DNA from: Doris montereyensis
Taxonomy: Eukaryota > Mollusca > Gastropoda > Nudibranchia > Dorididae
Direction of reading: 5' to 3'
NCBI GenBank assembly: GCA_037039925.1
Contig: JAXRKP010000328.1
Location: 253,501 to 317,500, forward strand
Length of the DNA: 64,000 bases
Shown here: positions 50,897 through 64,000 of the stretch, piece after piece
Numbering within the stretch: the stretch's first letter is position 1
Layout: every line of letters starts with the position of its first letter
Notes under the pieces: model-generated
Told to the model about the DNA's origin: nothing
The model's database searches: none
What the model saw: the letters and a program-made list of their open reading frames with translations, nothing else
Position numbers and translations under genes: made by a program

Positions 50897-51480
50897 ACAC
50901 AATGATATGATATGATACTGATAGGGAGAGACCCATTGAGATAAGAATATAGTGCACTGATATGAGGTAGGAGAGAGACCAATTGAGATAAAAAGATAGC
51001 ACTAATACACAATGATATGATAGGGAGAGAGACTTATTAAGATAAAAAGATAGTAGTACACAATGATATGATACTGATAGGGAGAGAGACTCATTGAGAT
51101 AAGAATATAGTGCACTGATATGAGGTAGGGAGAGAGACCCATTGAGATAAGGAGATAGTACACACTGATATGATACTGATAGGGAGAGAGACTCATTGAG
51201 ATAAAAATATAGTGCACTGATATGAGGTAGGGAGAGAGACCCATTGAGATAAGGAGATAGTATACAATGATATGATACTGATAGGGAGAGAGACCCATTG
51301 AATAGTACTAATACACAATGATATGATACTGATAAGGAGAGAGACTCATTAAGGTAAAAAGATAGTACACAATGATATGATACTGATAGGGAGAGAGACT
51401 CATTCTGATAAGAAGATATTAGTGCACAATGATATGAGAATGAGATAGGGAGAGAGACTCATTACGATAAGAAGATAGTA
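50897..51480. repeat. Satellite zone 1 (~54-bp units)
   Basis: Unit close to ACAATGATATGATACTGATA / GGGAGAGAGACTCATTGAGA / TAAGAAGATAGTAC, with units lacking parts of it. First zone of an array that continues to the window end. Confidence 0.93.
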
Positions 51481-52665
51481 TTAATACACTATCATATGCT
51501 ATGAGACTCATTGAGATAAGAAGATAGTATTAATACACTATCATATGATATTGATATGCTAAGGAGAGAGACTCATTGAGATCAAGAAGATATAGGGAGA
51601 GAGTATTAATACACTATCATATGATATTGATATGCTAAGGAGAGAGACTCATATGATATTAAGGAGAGAAGATAAGAAGATAGTATTAATACACTATCAT
51701 ATGATATTGGTATGCTAGGGAGAGAGACTCATTAAGATAAGAAGATAGTATTAATACACTATCATATGATATGCTAGGGAGAGAGACTCATTAAGATAAG
51801 AAGATAGTATTAATACACTATCATATGATATGCTAGGGAGAGAAACTCGTTGCGATAAGAAAATAGTATTAATACACTATCATATGATATGCTAGGGAGA
51901 GAGACTCGTTGCAATAAGAAGATAGTATTAATACACTATCATATGATATGCTAGGGAGAGACTCGTTGCGATAAGAAGATAGTATTAATACACTATCATA
52001 TGATATTGATATGCTAAGGAGAGAGACTCGTTGAGATAAGAAGATAGTATTAATACACTATCATATGATATGCTAGGGAGAGAGACTCATTGCGATAAGA
52101 AGATAGTATTAATACACTATCATATGATATTTGATATGCTAGGGAGAGAGACTCGTTGCGATAAGAAGATAGTATTAATAGTATACACTATCATATGAAA
52201 ATGATATGCTAAGGAGAGACTCGTTGAGATAAGAAGATAGTATTAATACACTATCATATGATATGCTAGGGAGAGAGACTCGTTGAGATAAGAGTATAGT
52301 ATTAATACACTATCATATGATATTGATATGCTAGGGAGAGAGACTCATTGCGATAAGAAGATAGTATTAATACACTATCATATGATATTGATATGCTAAG
52401 GAGAGAGACTCATTGAGATAAGAAGATAGTATTAATACACTATCATATGATATGCTAAGGAGAGAGACTCGTTGCGATAAGAAGGTAGTATTAATACACT
52501 ATCATATGATATGCTAGGGAGAGAGACTCGTTGCGATAAGAAGATAGTATTAATACACTATCATATTATATGCTAGGGAGAGAGACTCGTTGAGATAAGA
52601 AGATAGTATTAATACACTATCATATGATATGCTAGGGAGAGAGACTCGTTGAGATAAGAGTATAG
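51481..52665. repeat. Satellite zone 2 (~59-bp units)
   Basis: Unit close to ATTAATACACTATCATATGA / TATGCTAGGGAGAGAGACTC / GTTGCGATAAGAAGATAGT; length varies by ATTGATATG insertions. Each unit contains the palindrome ATATCATATGATAT in part (ATCATATGAT). Confidence 0.93.
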
Positions 52666-53800
52666 TACAAAATGTTATGATATGATAGGGAGAGATAGAC
52701 CCATTGAGATAAGAGTATAGTACAAAATGTTATGATATGATAGGGAGATAGACCCATTGAGATAAGAGTATAGTACACAATGTTATGATATGATAGGGAG
52801 ATGGACTCAAAATGTTTGATATGATAATGGACCCATTGAGATAGTATAGTACAAAATGTTATGATATGATAGGGAGATGGACACATTGAGATAAGAGTAT
52901 AGTACAAAATGTTATGATATGATAGGGAGATGGACTCATTGAGATAAGAGTATAGTACACAATGTTATGATATGATAGGGAGATGGACTCATTGAGATAA
53001 GAGTATAGTACAAAATGTTATGATATGATAGGGAGATGGACTCATTGAGATAAGAGTATAGTACACAATGTTATGATATGATAGGGAGATGGAAGTATAG
53101 TACACAATGTTATGATATGCTAGGAGATGGACTCATTGAGATAAGAGTATAGTACAAAATGTTATGATATGATAGGGAGATGGACCCATTGAGATAAGAG
53201 TATAGTACACAATGTTAATATGATAGGGAGATGGACCCATTGAGATAAGAGTATAGTACACAATGTTATGATATGATAGGGAGATGGACTCATTGAGATA
53301 AGAGTATAGTACACAATGTTATGATATGATAGGGAGATGGACTCATTGAGATAAGAGTATAGTACAAAATGTTATGATATGCTAGGGAGATGGACTCATT
53401 GAGATAAGAGTATAGTACACAATGTTATGATATGCTAGGGAGATGGACTCATTGAGATAAGAGTATAGTACACAATGTTATGATATGATAGGGGAGATAG
53501 ACCCATTGAGATAAGAGTATAGTACAAAATGTTATGATATGATAGGGAGAGATAGACCCATTGAGATAAGAGTATAGTACACAATGTTATGATATGATAG
53601 GGAGAGATAGACCCATTGAGATAAGAGTATAGTACACAATGTTATGATATGATAGGGAGAGAAAGACCCATTGAGATAAGAGTATAACAATGTTATGATA
53701 TGATAGGGAGAAAGACCCATTGAGATAATACACAAGTATAGTACAAAATGTTATGATATGATAGGGAGATAGACCCATTGAGATATATGATAGTACACAA
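52666..53800. repeat. Satellite zone 3 (~53-bp units)
   Basis: Unit close to ACAATGTTATGATATGATAG / GGAGATGGACTCATTGAGAT / AAGAGTATAGTAC; ACAAAATG and ACACAATG variants are interspersed. Confidence 0.93.
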
Positions 53801-54300
53801 TGTTTTGATATTGATAGGAGATGGACACATTGAGATAATATGATACTACACAGTGCTATAGATAGGGAGATAGACCATTGAGATAATAAGATAGTACACA
53901 ATGCTATGATAGGGAGATAGACCACTGAGATAATAAGATAGTACACAATGCTATGATAGGAGATAGACCACTGAGATAATAAGATACTAAACAATGCTAT
54001 GATAGGGAGATAGACCACTGAGATAATAAGATACTAAACAATGCTATGATAGGAGATAGACCACTGAGATAATAAGATACTAAACAATGCTATTATAGGG
54101 AGATAGACCACTGAGATAATAAGATAGTACACAATGATATGATATAGAGGATAGACTCCTTGAGATAATAAGATACTAAACAATGCTATTATGATACTGA
54201 GATAAGAAGATAGACACAATGATATGATAAGATGACTCCTTGAGATAATATAAGATACTAGTAGACAAAGATGTGATAGGTAGAGAGACCCATTGAGATT
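53801..54300. repeat. Satellite zone 4 (~47-bp units)
   Basis: Unit close to ACAATGCTATGATAGGGAGA / TAGACCACTGAGATAATAAG / ATAGTAC, with more irregular copies towards the right. Confidence 0.9.
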
Positions 54301-55050
54301 ATAAGATACTATACAATGCTATGATACTGATAGAGAAATAGACCCATTGAGATTATAAGATACTATACAATGCTATGATACTGATAGAGAAATAGACCCA
54401 TTGAGATTATAAGATACTATACAATGCTATGATACTGATAGAGAAATAGACCCATTGAGATTATAAGATACTATACAATGCTATGATACTGATAGAGAAA
54501 TAGACCCATTGAGATTATAAGATACTATACAATGCTATGATACTGATAGAGAGAAATAGACCCATTGAGATTATAAGATGCTATACAATGCTATGATACT
54601 GGTAGAGAGAGACCCATTGAGATTATAAGATGCTATACAATGCTATGATACTGATAGAGAAATAGACCCATTGAGATTATAAGATACTATACAATGCTAT
54701 GATACTGATAGAAAGAGACCCATTGAGATTATAAGATACTATACAATGCTATGATACTGATAGAGAAATAGACCCATTGAGATTATAAGATACTATACAA
54801 TGCTATGATAGGTAGAAGACCCATTGAGATTATAAGATACTATACAATGCTATGATAGGGAAGAGAGACCCATTGAGATTATAAGATACTATACAATGCT
54901 ATGATACTGATAGAAATAGACCCATTGAGATTATAAGATGCTATACAATGCTATGATACTGATAGAGAAATAGACCCATTGAGACTATAAGATGCTAACA
55001 ATGCTATGATACTGATAGAGGAAGAGACCCATTGAGATTAGGAAGAGATA
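54301..55050. repeat. Satellite zone 5 (~54-bp units)
   Basis: Unit close to ACTATACAATGCTATGATAC / TGATAGAGAAATAGACCCAT / TGAGATTATAAGAT; copies are very alike. Confidence 0.93.
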
Positions 55051-57360
55051 CAATGCTACTGAGAGTGAGATAATAAATAAGATAGTGGCCCAATAAGAGG
55101 GATTTGAGTGATAGGAAGAGAACCCACTGAGAGTGAGATAATAAATAAGATAGTACAAAGTGATGGAGAGATAAATCCACCGAGATAATAAGACTACACA
55201 GTGATAGGATAGGGAGAGAAATCCACTGAGATAATAAGACAGTACACAGTGGTGAGAAGAGAAATGGTGATAGAGAGATAAACCCACTGGTATAATAAGG
55301 CTACATGGTGATGGGGAGATAAACCCACTGAGATAAAACAATACATGGTGATGGGAGAGAAACCCACTGAGATAAGACAGTACATGGTGATGGGGAGAGA
55401 AACCCACTGAGATAACACAGCATATGGTGATGGGAGAGAAACCCACTGAGATAAGACAGCACATGGTGATGGGGAGAGAAACCCACTGAGATAAGACAGT
55501 ACATGGTGATGGGGAGAGAAACCCACTGAAATAATAATAGAGTACACCGTGATAGGAAGAGAATCCCACTGAGATAATAAGACAGTACACAGTGATAGGA
55601 AGAGAAATCCACTGAGATGATAAGACAGTACACAGTGATAGGAAGAGAATCCACTGAGATAATAAGACAGTACACAGTGATAGGAAGAGAATCCCACTGA
55701 GATAATAAGACAGTACACCGTGATAGGAAGAGAATCCCACTGAGATAATAAGACAGTACACAGTGATAGGAAGAGAAATCCACTGAGATAATAAGACAGT
55801 ACACAGTGATAGGAAGAGAATCCCACTGAGATAATAAGACAGTACACAGTGATAGGAAGAGAAATCCACTGAGATAACAAGACAGTACACAGTGATAGGA
55901 AGAGAAACCCACTGAGATAATAAGACAGTACACAGTGATAGGAAGAGAAATCCACTGAGATAATAAGACAGTACACAGTGATAGGAAGAGAAATCCACTG
56001 AGATAATAAGACAGTACACAGGGATAGGAAGAGAAATCCACTGAGATAATAAGAAGACAGTACACAGGGATAGGAAGAGAAATCCACTGAGATAATAAGA
56101 CAGTACACAGTGATAGGAAGAGAAACCCACTGAGATAATAAGAAGACAGTACACAGTGATAGGAAGAGAAATCCACTGAGATAATAAGACAGTACACAGT
56201 GATAGGAAGAGAAATCCACTGAGATAAGAAGACAGTACACAGTGATAGGAAGAGAAACCCACTGAGATAATAAGAAGACAGTACACAGTGATAGGAAGAG
56301 AAACCCACTGAGATAATAAGAAGACAGTACACAGTGATAGGAAGAGAAATCCACTGAGATGATAAGACAGTACACAGTGATAGGAAGAGAAATCCACTGA
56401 GATGATAAGACAGTACACAGTGATAGGAAGAGAAATCCACTGAGATGATAAGACAGTACACAGTGATAGGAAGAGAAATCCACTGAGATGATAAGACAGT
56501 ACACAGTGATAGGAAGAGAAATCCACTGAGATGATAGACAGTACACAGTGATAGGAAGAGAAATCCACTGAGATGATAAGACAGTACACAGTGATAGGAA
56601 GAGAAATCCACTGAGATAATAAGACAGTACACAGTGATAGGAAAAGAAATCCACTGAGATGATAATAAGAAGACAGTACACAGTGATAGGAAGAGAAATC
56701 CACTGAGAAATAGATAATAAGAAGACAGTACACAGTGATAGGAAGAGAAATCCACTGAGAAATAGATAATAAGAAGACAGTACACAGTGATAGGAAGAGA
56801 AATCCACTGAGATGAAAGTACAGATAGGAAGAGAAATGATAAGACAGTACACATTGATAGGAAGAGAAATCCACTGAGATGATAAGACAGTACACAGTGA
56901 TAGGAAGAGAAATCCACTGAGATGATAAGACAGTACACAGTGATAGGAAGAGAAATCCACTGAGATGATAAGACAGTACACAGTGATAGGGAAGAGAAAT
57001 CCACTGAGATGATAAGACAGTACACAGTGATAGGAAGAGAAATCCACTGAGATGATAAGACAGTACACAGTGATAGGAAAGAGAAATCCACTGAGATAAT
57101 AAGACAGTACACAGTGATAGGAAGAGAAATCCACTGAGATAATAAGACAGTACACAGTGATAGGAAGAGAAATCCACTGAGATAATAAGGCAGTACACAG
57201 TGATAGGAAGAGAAATCCACTGAGATAATAAGACAGTACACAGTGATAGGAAGAGAAATCCACTGAGATAATAAGGCAGTACACATTGATAGGAAGAGAA
57301 ATCCACTGAGATAATAAGGCAGTACACAGTGATAGGAAGAGAAATCCACTGAGATAATAA
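55051..57360. repeat. Satellite zone 6 (40-43-bp units)
   Basis: After a transition (to about 55330) with units of about 40 bp (ACATGGTGATGGGGAGAGAA), the unit becomes 43 bp: ACACAGTGATAGGAAGAGAA / ATCCACTGAGATAATAAGAC / AGT. AATAAG and GATGATAAG variants form sub-blocks. Confidence 0.95.
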
Positions 57361-57880
57361 GACTACACAGTGACAGGAAGAGATAAATTAACTGAGATAA
57401 TAAGACTACACAGTGACAGAAAGATAAATTAACTGAGATAATAAGACTACACAGTGACAAGAAGATAAATTAACTGAGATAATAAGACTACACAGTGACA
57501 AGAAGATAAATTAACTGAGATAATAAGACAGTACACAGTGACAAGAAGATAAATTAACTGAGATAATAAGACAGTACGCAGTGACAGTAAAATAAATTAA
57601 CTGAGATAATAAGACAGTGCACAGTGATAGGAAAATAAATTAACTGAGATAATAAGCCAGTGCACAGTGATAGGAAAATAAATTAACTGAGATAATAAGA
57701 CAGTGCACAGTGATAGGAAAATAAATTAACTGAGATAATAAGCCAGTCCACAGTGATAGGAAAATAAATTAACTGAGATAATAAGCCAGTGCACAGTGAT
57801 AGGAAAATAAATTAACTGAGATAATAAGACAGTGCACAGTGATAGGAAGAGAAATTAACCGAGATAACAAGTCGGTTCAC
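57361..57880. repeat. Satellite zone 7 (43-bp units)
   Basis: Unit close to AAAATAAATTAACTGAGATA / ATAAGACAGTGCACAGTGAT / AGG; AAGCCAGT alternates with AAGACAGT. Confidence 0.93.
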
Positions 57881-58850
57881 AGTAATAGGAGGTGATAGGG
57901 AGATAAATCCACTGAGGTAGTAATATAGCCCATGTAATAGGGCGATAAATCCACTGAGGCAGTAATATAGCCCATGTAATAGGGAGATAAATCCACTGAG
58001 GCAGTAATATAGCACATGTAATAGGGAGAGAAATCCACTGAGACAATAATATAGCATGTGTGATAGGGAGATAAATCCACTGAGGCAGTAATATAGCACA
58101 TGTAATAAGGAGAGAAATCCACTGAGACAATAATATAGCATATGTGATAGGGCGATAAATCCACTGAGGCAGTAATATAGCCCATGTAATAGGGAGATAA
58201 ATCCACTGAGGCAGTAATATAGCCCATGTAATAGGGAGATAAATCCACTGAGGCAGTAATATAGCCCATGTAATAAGGAGAGAAATCCACTGAGACAATA
58301 AGATAGCATATGTGATAGGGCGATAAATCCACTGAGGCAGTAATATAGCCTATGTAATAAGGAGAGAAATCCACTGAGACAATAAGATAGCATATGTGAT
58401 AGGGCGATAAATCCACTGAGGCAGTAATATAGCCCATGTAATAGGGAGAGAAATCCACTGAGACAATAAGATAGCATATGTGATAGGGCGATAAATCCAC
58501 TGAGGCAGTAATATGGCCCATGTAATAAGGAGAGAAATCCACTGAGACAATAAGATAGCATATGTGATAGGGTGATAAATCCATGAGGCAGTAATATAGC
58601 ACATGTAATTGGGAGATAAATCCACTGAGGCAGTAATATAGCACATGTAATAGGGAGATAAATCCACTGAGACAGTAATATAGCACATGTAATAGGGAGA
58701 TACATCCACTAAGGCAGAGCACATGTAATAGGGAGAAATCCCACTAGGCAGTAATATAGCACATGTAATAGGGAGATAAATCCACTGAGACAATAATATA
58801 GCCCATGTAATAGGAGATAAATCCACTGAGACAATTGGATAAGATTGCAC
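57881..58850. repeat. Satellite zone 8 (~42-bp units, dimeric order)
   Basis: Two unit types alternate over much of the zone. One has GATAAATCCACTGAGGCAGT / AATATAGCCCATGTAATA, the other GAGAAATCCACTGAGACAAT / AAGATAGCATATGTGATA, giving a ~84-bp higher-order dimer between about 58030 and 58570. Confidence 0.9.
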
Positions 58851-60240
58851 ATGTAATAGGAGATAAATCCACTGAGACAATTGGATAAGATTGCACATGT
58901 GATAGGGAGATAAATCCACTGAGACAATTGGATAAGATTGCACATGTGATAGGGAGATAAATCCACTGAGACAATTGGATAAGATCCACATGTGATAGCG
59001 ATACGTCCATCGAGGCAGTAAGATAGCACACATGATACTGATAGGAGATAAATCCACTGAGACAATAAGATAGCACATGTGATAGGGAGAGATACTCAAT
59101 GAGACAATAAGCACATGATGATAAATCAAAACCCACGAGACAGATAGACATATATCCACTGAAGCACTAAGATACCACATGTGATAGGGAGACAAATCCA
59201 CTGAAGCACTAAGATAACACATGTGATAGGGAGACAAATCCACTGAAGCACTAAGATAACACATGTGATAGGGAGACAAATCCACTGAAGCACTAAGATA
59301 ACACATGTGATAGGGACATATATCCACTGAAGCACTAAGATAACACATGTGATAGGGACATATATCCACTGAAGCACTAAGATAGCACATGTGATAGGGA
59401 CATATATCCACTGAAGCACTAAGATAACACATGATGATCCACTGAAGGACATGTGATAGGGAGACAAATCCACTGAAGCACTAAGATAACACATGTGATA
59501 GGGACATATATCCACTGAAGCACTAAGATAACACATGTGATAGGGACAAATCCACTGAAGCACTAAGATAACACTGAAGCACTGAAGCATAAGATAAAAC
59601 CCACATGTGATAGGGACATATATCCACTGAAGCACTAAGATAGCACTACGATTGAAAGATAACTAAGATAACACATGTGATAGGGACATATATCCACTGA
59701 AGCACTAAGATAGCACATGTGATAGGGACATATATCCACTGAAGCACTAAGATAACACATGTGATAGGGAGACAAATCCACTGAAGCACTAAGATAACAC
59801 ATGTGATAGGAGACAAATCCCACTGAAGCACTAAGATAACACATGTGATAGGGACATATATCCACTGAAGCACTAAGATAACACATGTGATAGGGAGACA
59901 AATCCACTGAAGCACTAAGATAACACATGTGATAGGGAGACAAATCCACTGAAGCACTAAGATAACACATGTGATAGGGACATATATCCACTGAAGCACT
60001 AAGATAGCACATGTGATAGGGACATATATCCACTGAAGCACTAAGATAGCACATGTGATAGGGACATATATCCACTGAAGCACTAAGATAACACATGTGA
60101 TAGGGACATATATCCACTGAAGCAGTAAGATAGCACATGTGATAGGGACATATATCCACTGAAGCACTAAGATAACACATGTGATAGGGACATATACCCA
60201 CTGAAGCACTAAGATAGCACATGTGATAGGGAGACAAATC
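58851..60240. repeat. Satellite zone 9 (~42-bp units)
   Basis: Begins with units containing ACAATTGGATAAGATTGCAC, then settles to ATAGGGACATATATCCACTG / AAGCACTAAGATAACACATG / TG. GACATATATCC and GAGACAAATCC variants are mixed. Confidence 0.93.
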
Positions 60241-63200
60241 CACTGACATAATAGGAAAGTACACAGTGATAGAGAGAAATAAATCCACTTGATAGGGATC
60301 GAAACCCACTGAGACAATATGATAGTACACAGTGATAACGATCGAAACCCAATAACGGTCGAAACCCACTGAGATAGTAAGACAGTACACAGTGATAACG
60401 ATCAAAAACCACTGAGATTTTAAGATAGTACACAGAGATAACGATCGAAACCCACTGAGATAGTAAGATAGTACACAGTGATAACGATCGAAACCCACTG
60501 AGATAGTAAGATAGTACACAGTGATAACGATCAAAACCCACTGAGATAGTAGATAGTACACAGTGATAACGATCAAAACCCACTGAGATAGTAAGATAGT
60601 ACACAGTGATAGGGATCAAAACCCACTGAGATAGTAAGATAGTACACAGTGATAGGGATCAAAACCCACTGAGATAGTAAGATAGTACACAGTGATAGGG
60701 ATCAAAACCCACTGAGATAGTAAGATAGTACACAGTGATAACGATCAAAACCCACTGAGATAGTAAGATAGTACACAGTGATAACGATCAAAACCCACTG
60801 AGATAGTAAGATAGTACACAGTGATAACGATCAAAACCCACTGAGATAGTAAGATAGTACACAGTGATAACGATCAAAACCCACTGAGATAGTAAGATAG
60901 TACACAGTGATAACGATCAAAACCCACTGAGATAGTAAGATAGTACACAGTGATAGGATCAAAACCCACTGAGATAGTAAGATAGTACACAGTGATAGGG
61001 ATCAAAACCCACTGAGATAGTAAGATAGTACACAGTGATAGGGATCAAAACCCACTGAGATAGTAAGATAGTACACAGTGATAACGATCAAAACCCACTG
61101 AGATAGTAAGATAGTACACAGTGATAACTGGAGATAGTAAGACCCAGTGATGATCAAAGATAGATAGTAAGATAGTACACAGTGATAACGATCAAAACCC
61201 ACTGAGATAGTAAGATAGTACACAGTGATAGGGATCAAAACCCACTGAGATAGTAAGATAGTACACAGTGATAGGGATCAAAACCCACTGAGATAGTAAG
61301 ATAACGTACACAGATAGATAGGGATAACGAAACCCACTGAGATAGTAAGATAGTACACAGTGATAAGGATCAAAACCCACTGAGATAGTAAGATAGTACA
61401 CAGTCAAAACCCATAACGATCTGAGGTAAGATAACGATCAAAACCCACTGAGATAGTAAGATAGTACACATTGTGATAACTGAGATAGTAAGATATCTGT
61501 GATAGGGATTAAAACCCACTGAGATGTAAGATAGTACACAGTGATAACGATCAAAACCCACTGAGATAGTAAGACAGTACACAGTGATAACGATCAAAAC
61601 CCACTGAGATAGTAAGATAGTACACAGTGATAACGATCAAAACCCACTGAGATAGTAAGATAGTACACAGTGATAGGGATCAAAAACCCACTGAGATAGT
61701 AAGATAGTACACAGTGATAACGATCAAAACCCACTGAGATAGTAAGATAGTACACAGTGATAGGGATCAAAACCCACTGAGATAGTAAGATAGTACACAG
61801 TGATAACGATCAAAACCCACTGAAATATTAAGATAAAAGGTATTGATAGGGATTAAAAACCACTGAGATAGTAAGATAGTACACAGTGATAACGATCAAA
61901 ACCCACTGAGATATAAGACAGTACACAGTGATAACGATCGAAACCCACTGAGGTAGTAAGATAGTAAGTGATAACGATGAAAACCCACTGAGATAGTGAT
62001 AACTGATAACGATCAAAACCCACTGAGATAGTAAGATAGTACACAGTGATAACGATCAAAACCCACTGAGTAAGATAGTAAGATAGGGATCAAAACCCAC
62101 TGAGATAGTGATAACGTAATCGATCAAAACCCACTGAGATAGTAAGATAGTACACAGTGATAACGATCAAAACCCACTGAGATAGTAAGATAGTACACAG
62201 TGATAACGATCAAAACCCACTGAGATAGTAAGATAGTACACAGTGATAGGGATCAAAACCCACTGAGATAGTAAGATAGTACACAGTGATAACGATCAAA
62301 ACCCACTGAGATAGTAAGATAGTACACAGTGATAACGATCAAAACCCACTGAGATAGTAAGATAGTACACAGTGATAACGATCAGAAACCCACTGAGATA
62401 GTAAGATAGTACACAGTGATAACGATCAAAACCCACTGAGATAGTAAGATAGTACACACAGCGATAACGATCAAAACCCACTGAGATAGTAAGATAGTAC
62501 ACAGTGATAACGATCGAAACCCACTGAGATAGTTAGAAGTATAGCTGAGAAGATCGAAACCCACTGAGATAGTGATAGTACACAATGATAACGATCAAAA
62601 CCCACTGAGATAGTAAGATAGTACACAGTGATAACGATCAAAACCCACTGAGATAAAAGTATTGATAGGGATTAAAAACCAGAGATAACAAAACCCACTG
62701 AGATTGAAACCCACTGAGATAGTAAGACAGTACACAGTGATAACGATCAAAACCCACTGAGATAGTAAGACAGTACACAGTGATAACGATCAAAACCCAC
62801 CGAGATAGTAAGATAGTACACAGTGATAACGATCAAAACCAACTGAGCTAGTAAGATAGAAAACACAGTGATAAGTCAAAAACCACTGAGATAGTAAGAT
62901 AGTACACAGTGATAACGATCAAAACCCACTGAGATAGTAAGATAGTACACAGTGATAACCATCAAAACCCACTGAGATAGTAAGATAGTACACAGCGATA
63001 GGGATCAAAACCCACTGAGATAGTAAGATAGTTAAAACCCACAGTGATAACGATCAAAACCCACTGAGATAGTAAGATAGTACACAGTGATAACGATCAA
63101 AACCCACTGAGATAGTAGATAGTACACAGTGATAACGATCAAAACCCACTGAGATAGTAAGATAGTACACAGTGATAACCATCAAAACCCACTGAAATAT

Positions 63201-64000
63201 TAAGACAGTACACAGGTGATTGAAACTGAGATAGTAAGATACTAAAACCACTGAGATAGTAAGATAGTACACACAGTGATAACGATCAAAACCCACTGAG
63301 ATAGTAAGATAGTACACAGCGTCGAAACCCACTGAAATATTAAGATCAAAGGTATTGATAGGATTAAAAACCACTGAGATAGTAAGATAGTACACAGTGA
63401 TAACGATCAAAACCCACTGAGATAGTAAGACAGTACACAGTGATAACGATCTAAACCCACTGAGGTAGTAAGATAGTAAGTGATAACGATGAAAACCCAC
63501 TGAGATAGTAGATAGTACACAGTGATAACGATCAAAACCCACTGAGATAGTAAGATAGTACACAGTGATAACGATCAAAACCCAATGAGATAGTAAGACA
63601 GTACACAGTGATAGGGATCCAAAACCCACTGAGATAAGAAGACAGTGATAAGATCAAAACCCACTGAGATAGTAAGATAGTACAGTGATAACGATCAAAA
63701 CCCACTGAGATAGTAAGATAGTACACAGTGATAGGGATTAAAACCCACTGAGATAGTAAGATAGTACACAGTGATAGGGATCAAAACCCACTGAGATAGT
63801 AAGACAGTACACAGTGATAACGATCAAAACCCACTGAGATAGTAAGATAGTACACAGTGATAACGATCAAAACCCACTGAGATAGTAAGATAGTACACAG
63901 TGATAACGATCAAAACCCACTGAGATAGTAAGATAGTACACAGTGATAACGATCGAAACCCACTGAGATAGTAAGATAGTACACAGTGATAACGATCAAA
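60241..64000. repeat. Satellite zone 10 (43-bp units), runs off the window
   Basis: Unit close to ACACAGTGATAACGATCAAA / ACCCACTGAGATAGTAAGAT / AGT; GATAGGGATC alternates with GATAACGATC. Mostly regular, with scrambled copies at about 61120-61160, 61400-61500, 62060-62120, 62640-62720 and 63190-63360. The array is still running at base 64000. Confidence 0.95.

Noticed and set aside
54985..57460. Minus-strand open frames of 700-780 codons
   Set aside because: Satellite of 43-bp units without stops; identical logic to the 46-bp array. All three frames are open at once.
57812..63726. Many minus-strand frames of 60-360 codons
   Set aside because: Further satellite translations with 42-43-residue periods.

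Overview
The window is eukaryotic nuclear DNA from an animal, most likely a mollusc or another lophotrochozoan. That placement is an inference from the exon structure, the divergence from the vertebrate protein and the mobile-element families, and it is not proven. There are GT-AG introns, AT-rich introns, several transposon superfamilies and very long tandem arrays. I see no prokaryotic operons, rRNA genes or CRISPR.

One host gene is recognisable, on the + strand from 239 to 35593. It is the 3' part of an ANKIB1-type (ankyrin repeat and IBR domain) RBR E3 ubiquitin ligase of the Ariadne class. Fifteen exons were placed by splice sites, phase and protein similarity: RING1 (239-327, 3714-3858), IBR (4586-4752, 14439-14527), RING2/Rcat with its catalytic Cys (16730-16860, 19559-19693), Ariadne-like helical region (20531-24928), two UIM-like ubiquitin-binding helices (26951-27129 and 29252-29363), a small Cys motif (27901-28023) and a long low-complexity C-terminal exon (33591-35593). 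The ankyrin-repeat N-terminus lies upstream of the window. Exons 1-9 are clean. Exons 10, 11 and 15 together show about six one-base frame breaks, most next to short homopolymers. Allowing for them, the exon phases close exactly and give about 1282 residues in the window.

The introns are crowded. They hold three copies of one endonuclease/RT LINE that share a 5' end (1316-2307, 4951-8121, and 16001-16686 on the minus strand), a 3' tail of another LINE (19186-19345), a hAT-like element (14687-15993), a TIR element of unknown class (11707-13147) and a piggyBac-type deletion derivative (29909-30637). The gene and its 3' flank also carry tRNA-related SINEs and about 15 same-orientation copies of a ~140-bp dispersed repeat. 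The 3' flank (35.6-49.8 kb) has no gene I can support. It contains a TA-flanked MITE (36196-36373), a SINE with a 15-bp target duplication (40790-41079) and an internally deleted Harbinger element (45515-46079).

The most striking pattern is that several minisatellites are centred on splice junctions of the gene. A 50-bp array ends exactly at the exon 2 acceptor. A 32-bp array starts exactly at the exon 5 donor. A 72-bp in-frame array repeats the exon 9 end plus its donor. A 35-bp array in intron 7 is made of units that each begin GTGAGT and end TATAG. Each contains the AG|GT junction, as expected if tandem duplication copies splice sites.

From about 49.78 kb the window becomes a 1.1-kb CT microsatellite and then at least 13 kb of zoned 40-60-bp satellite that runs off the right edge. 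Long reading frames in these arrays are artefacts of repeat units lacking stops, not genes.
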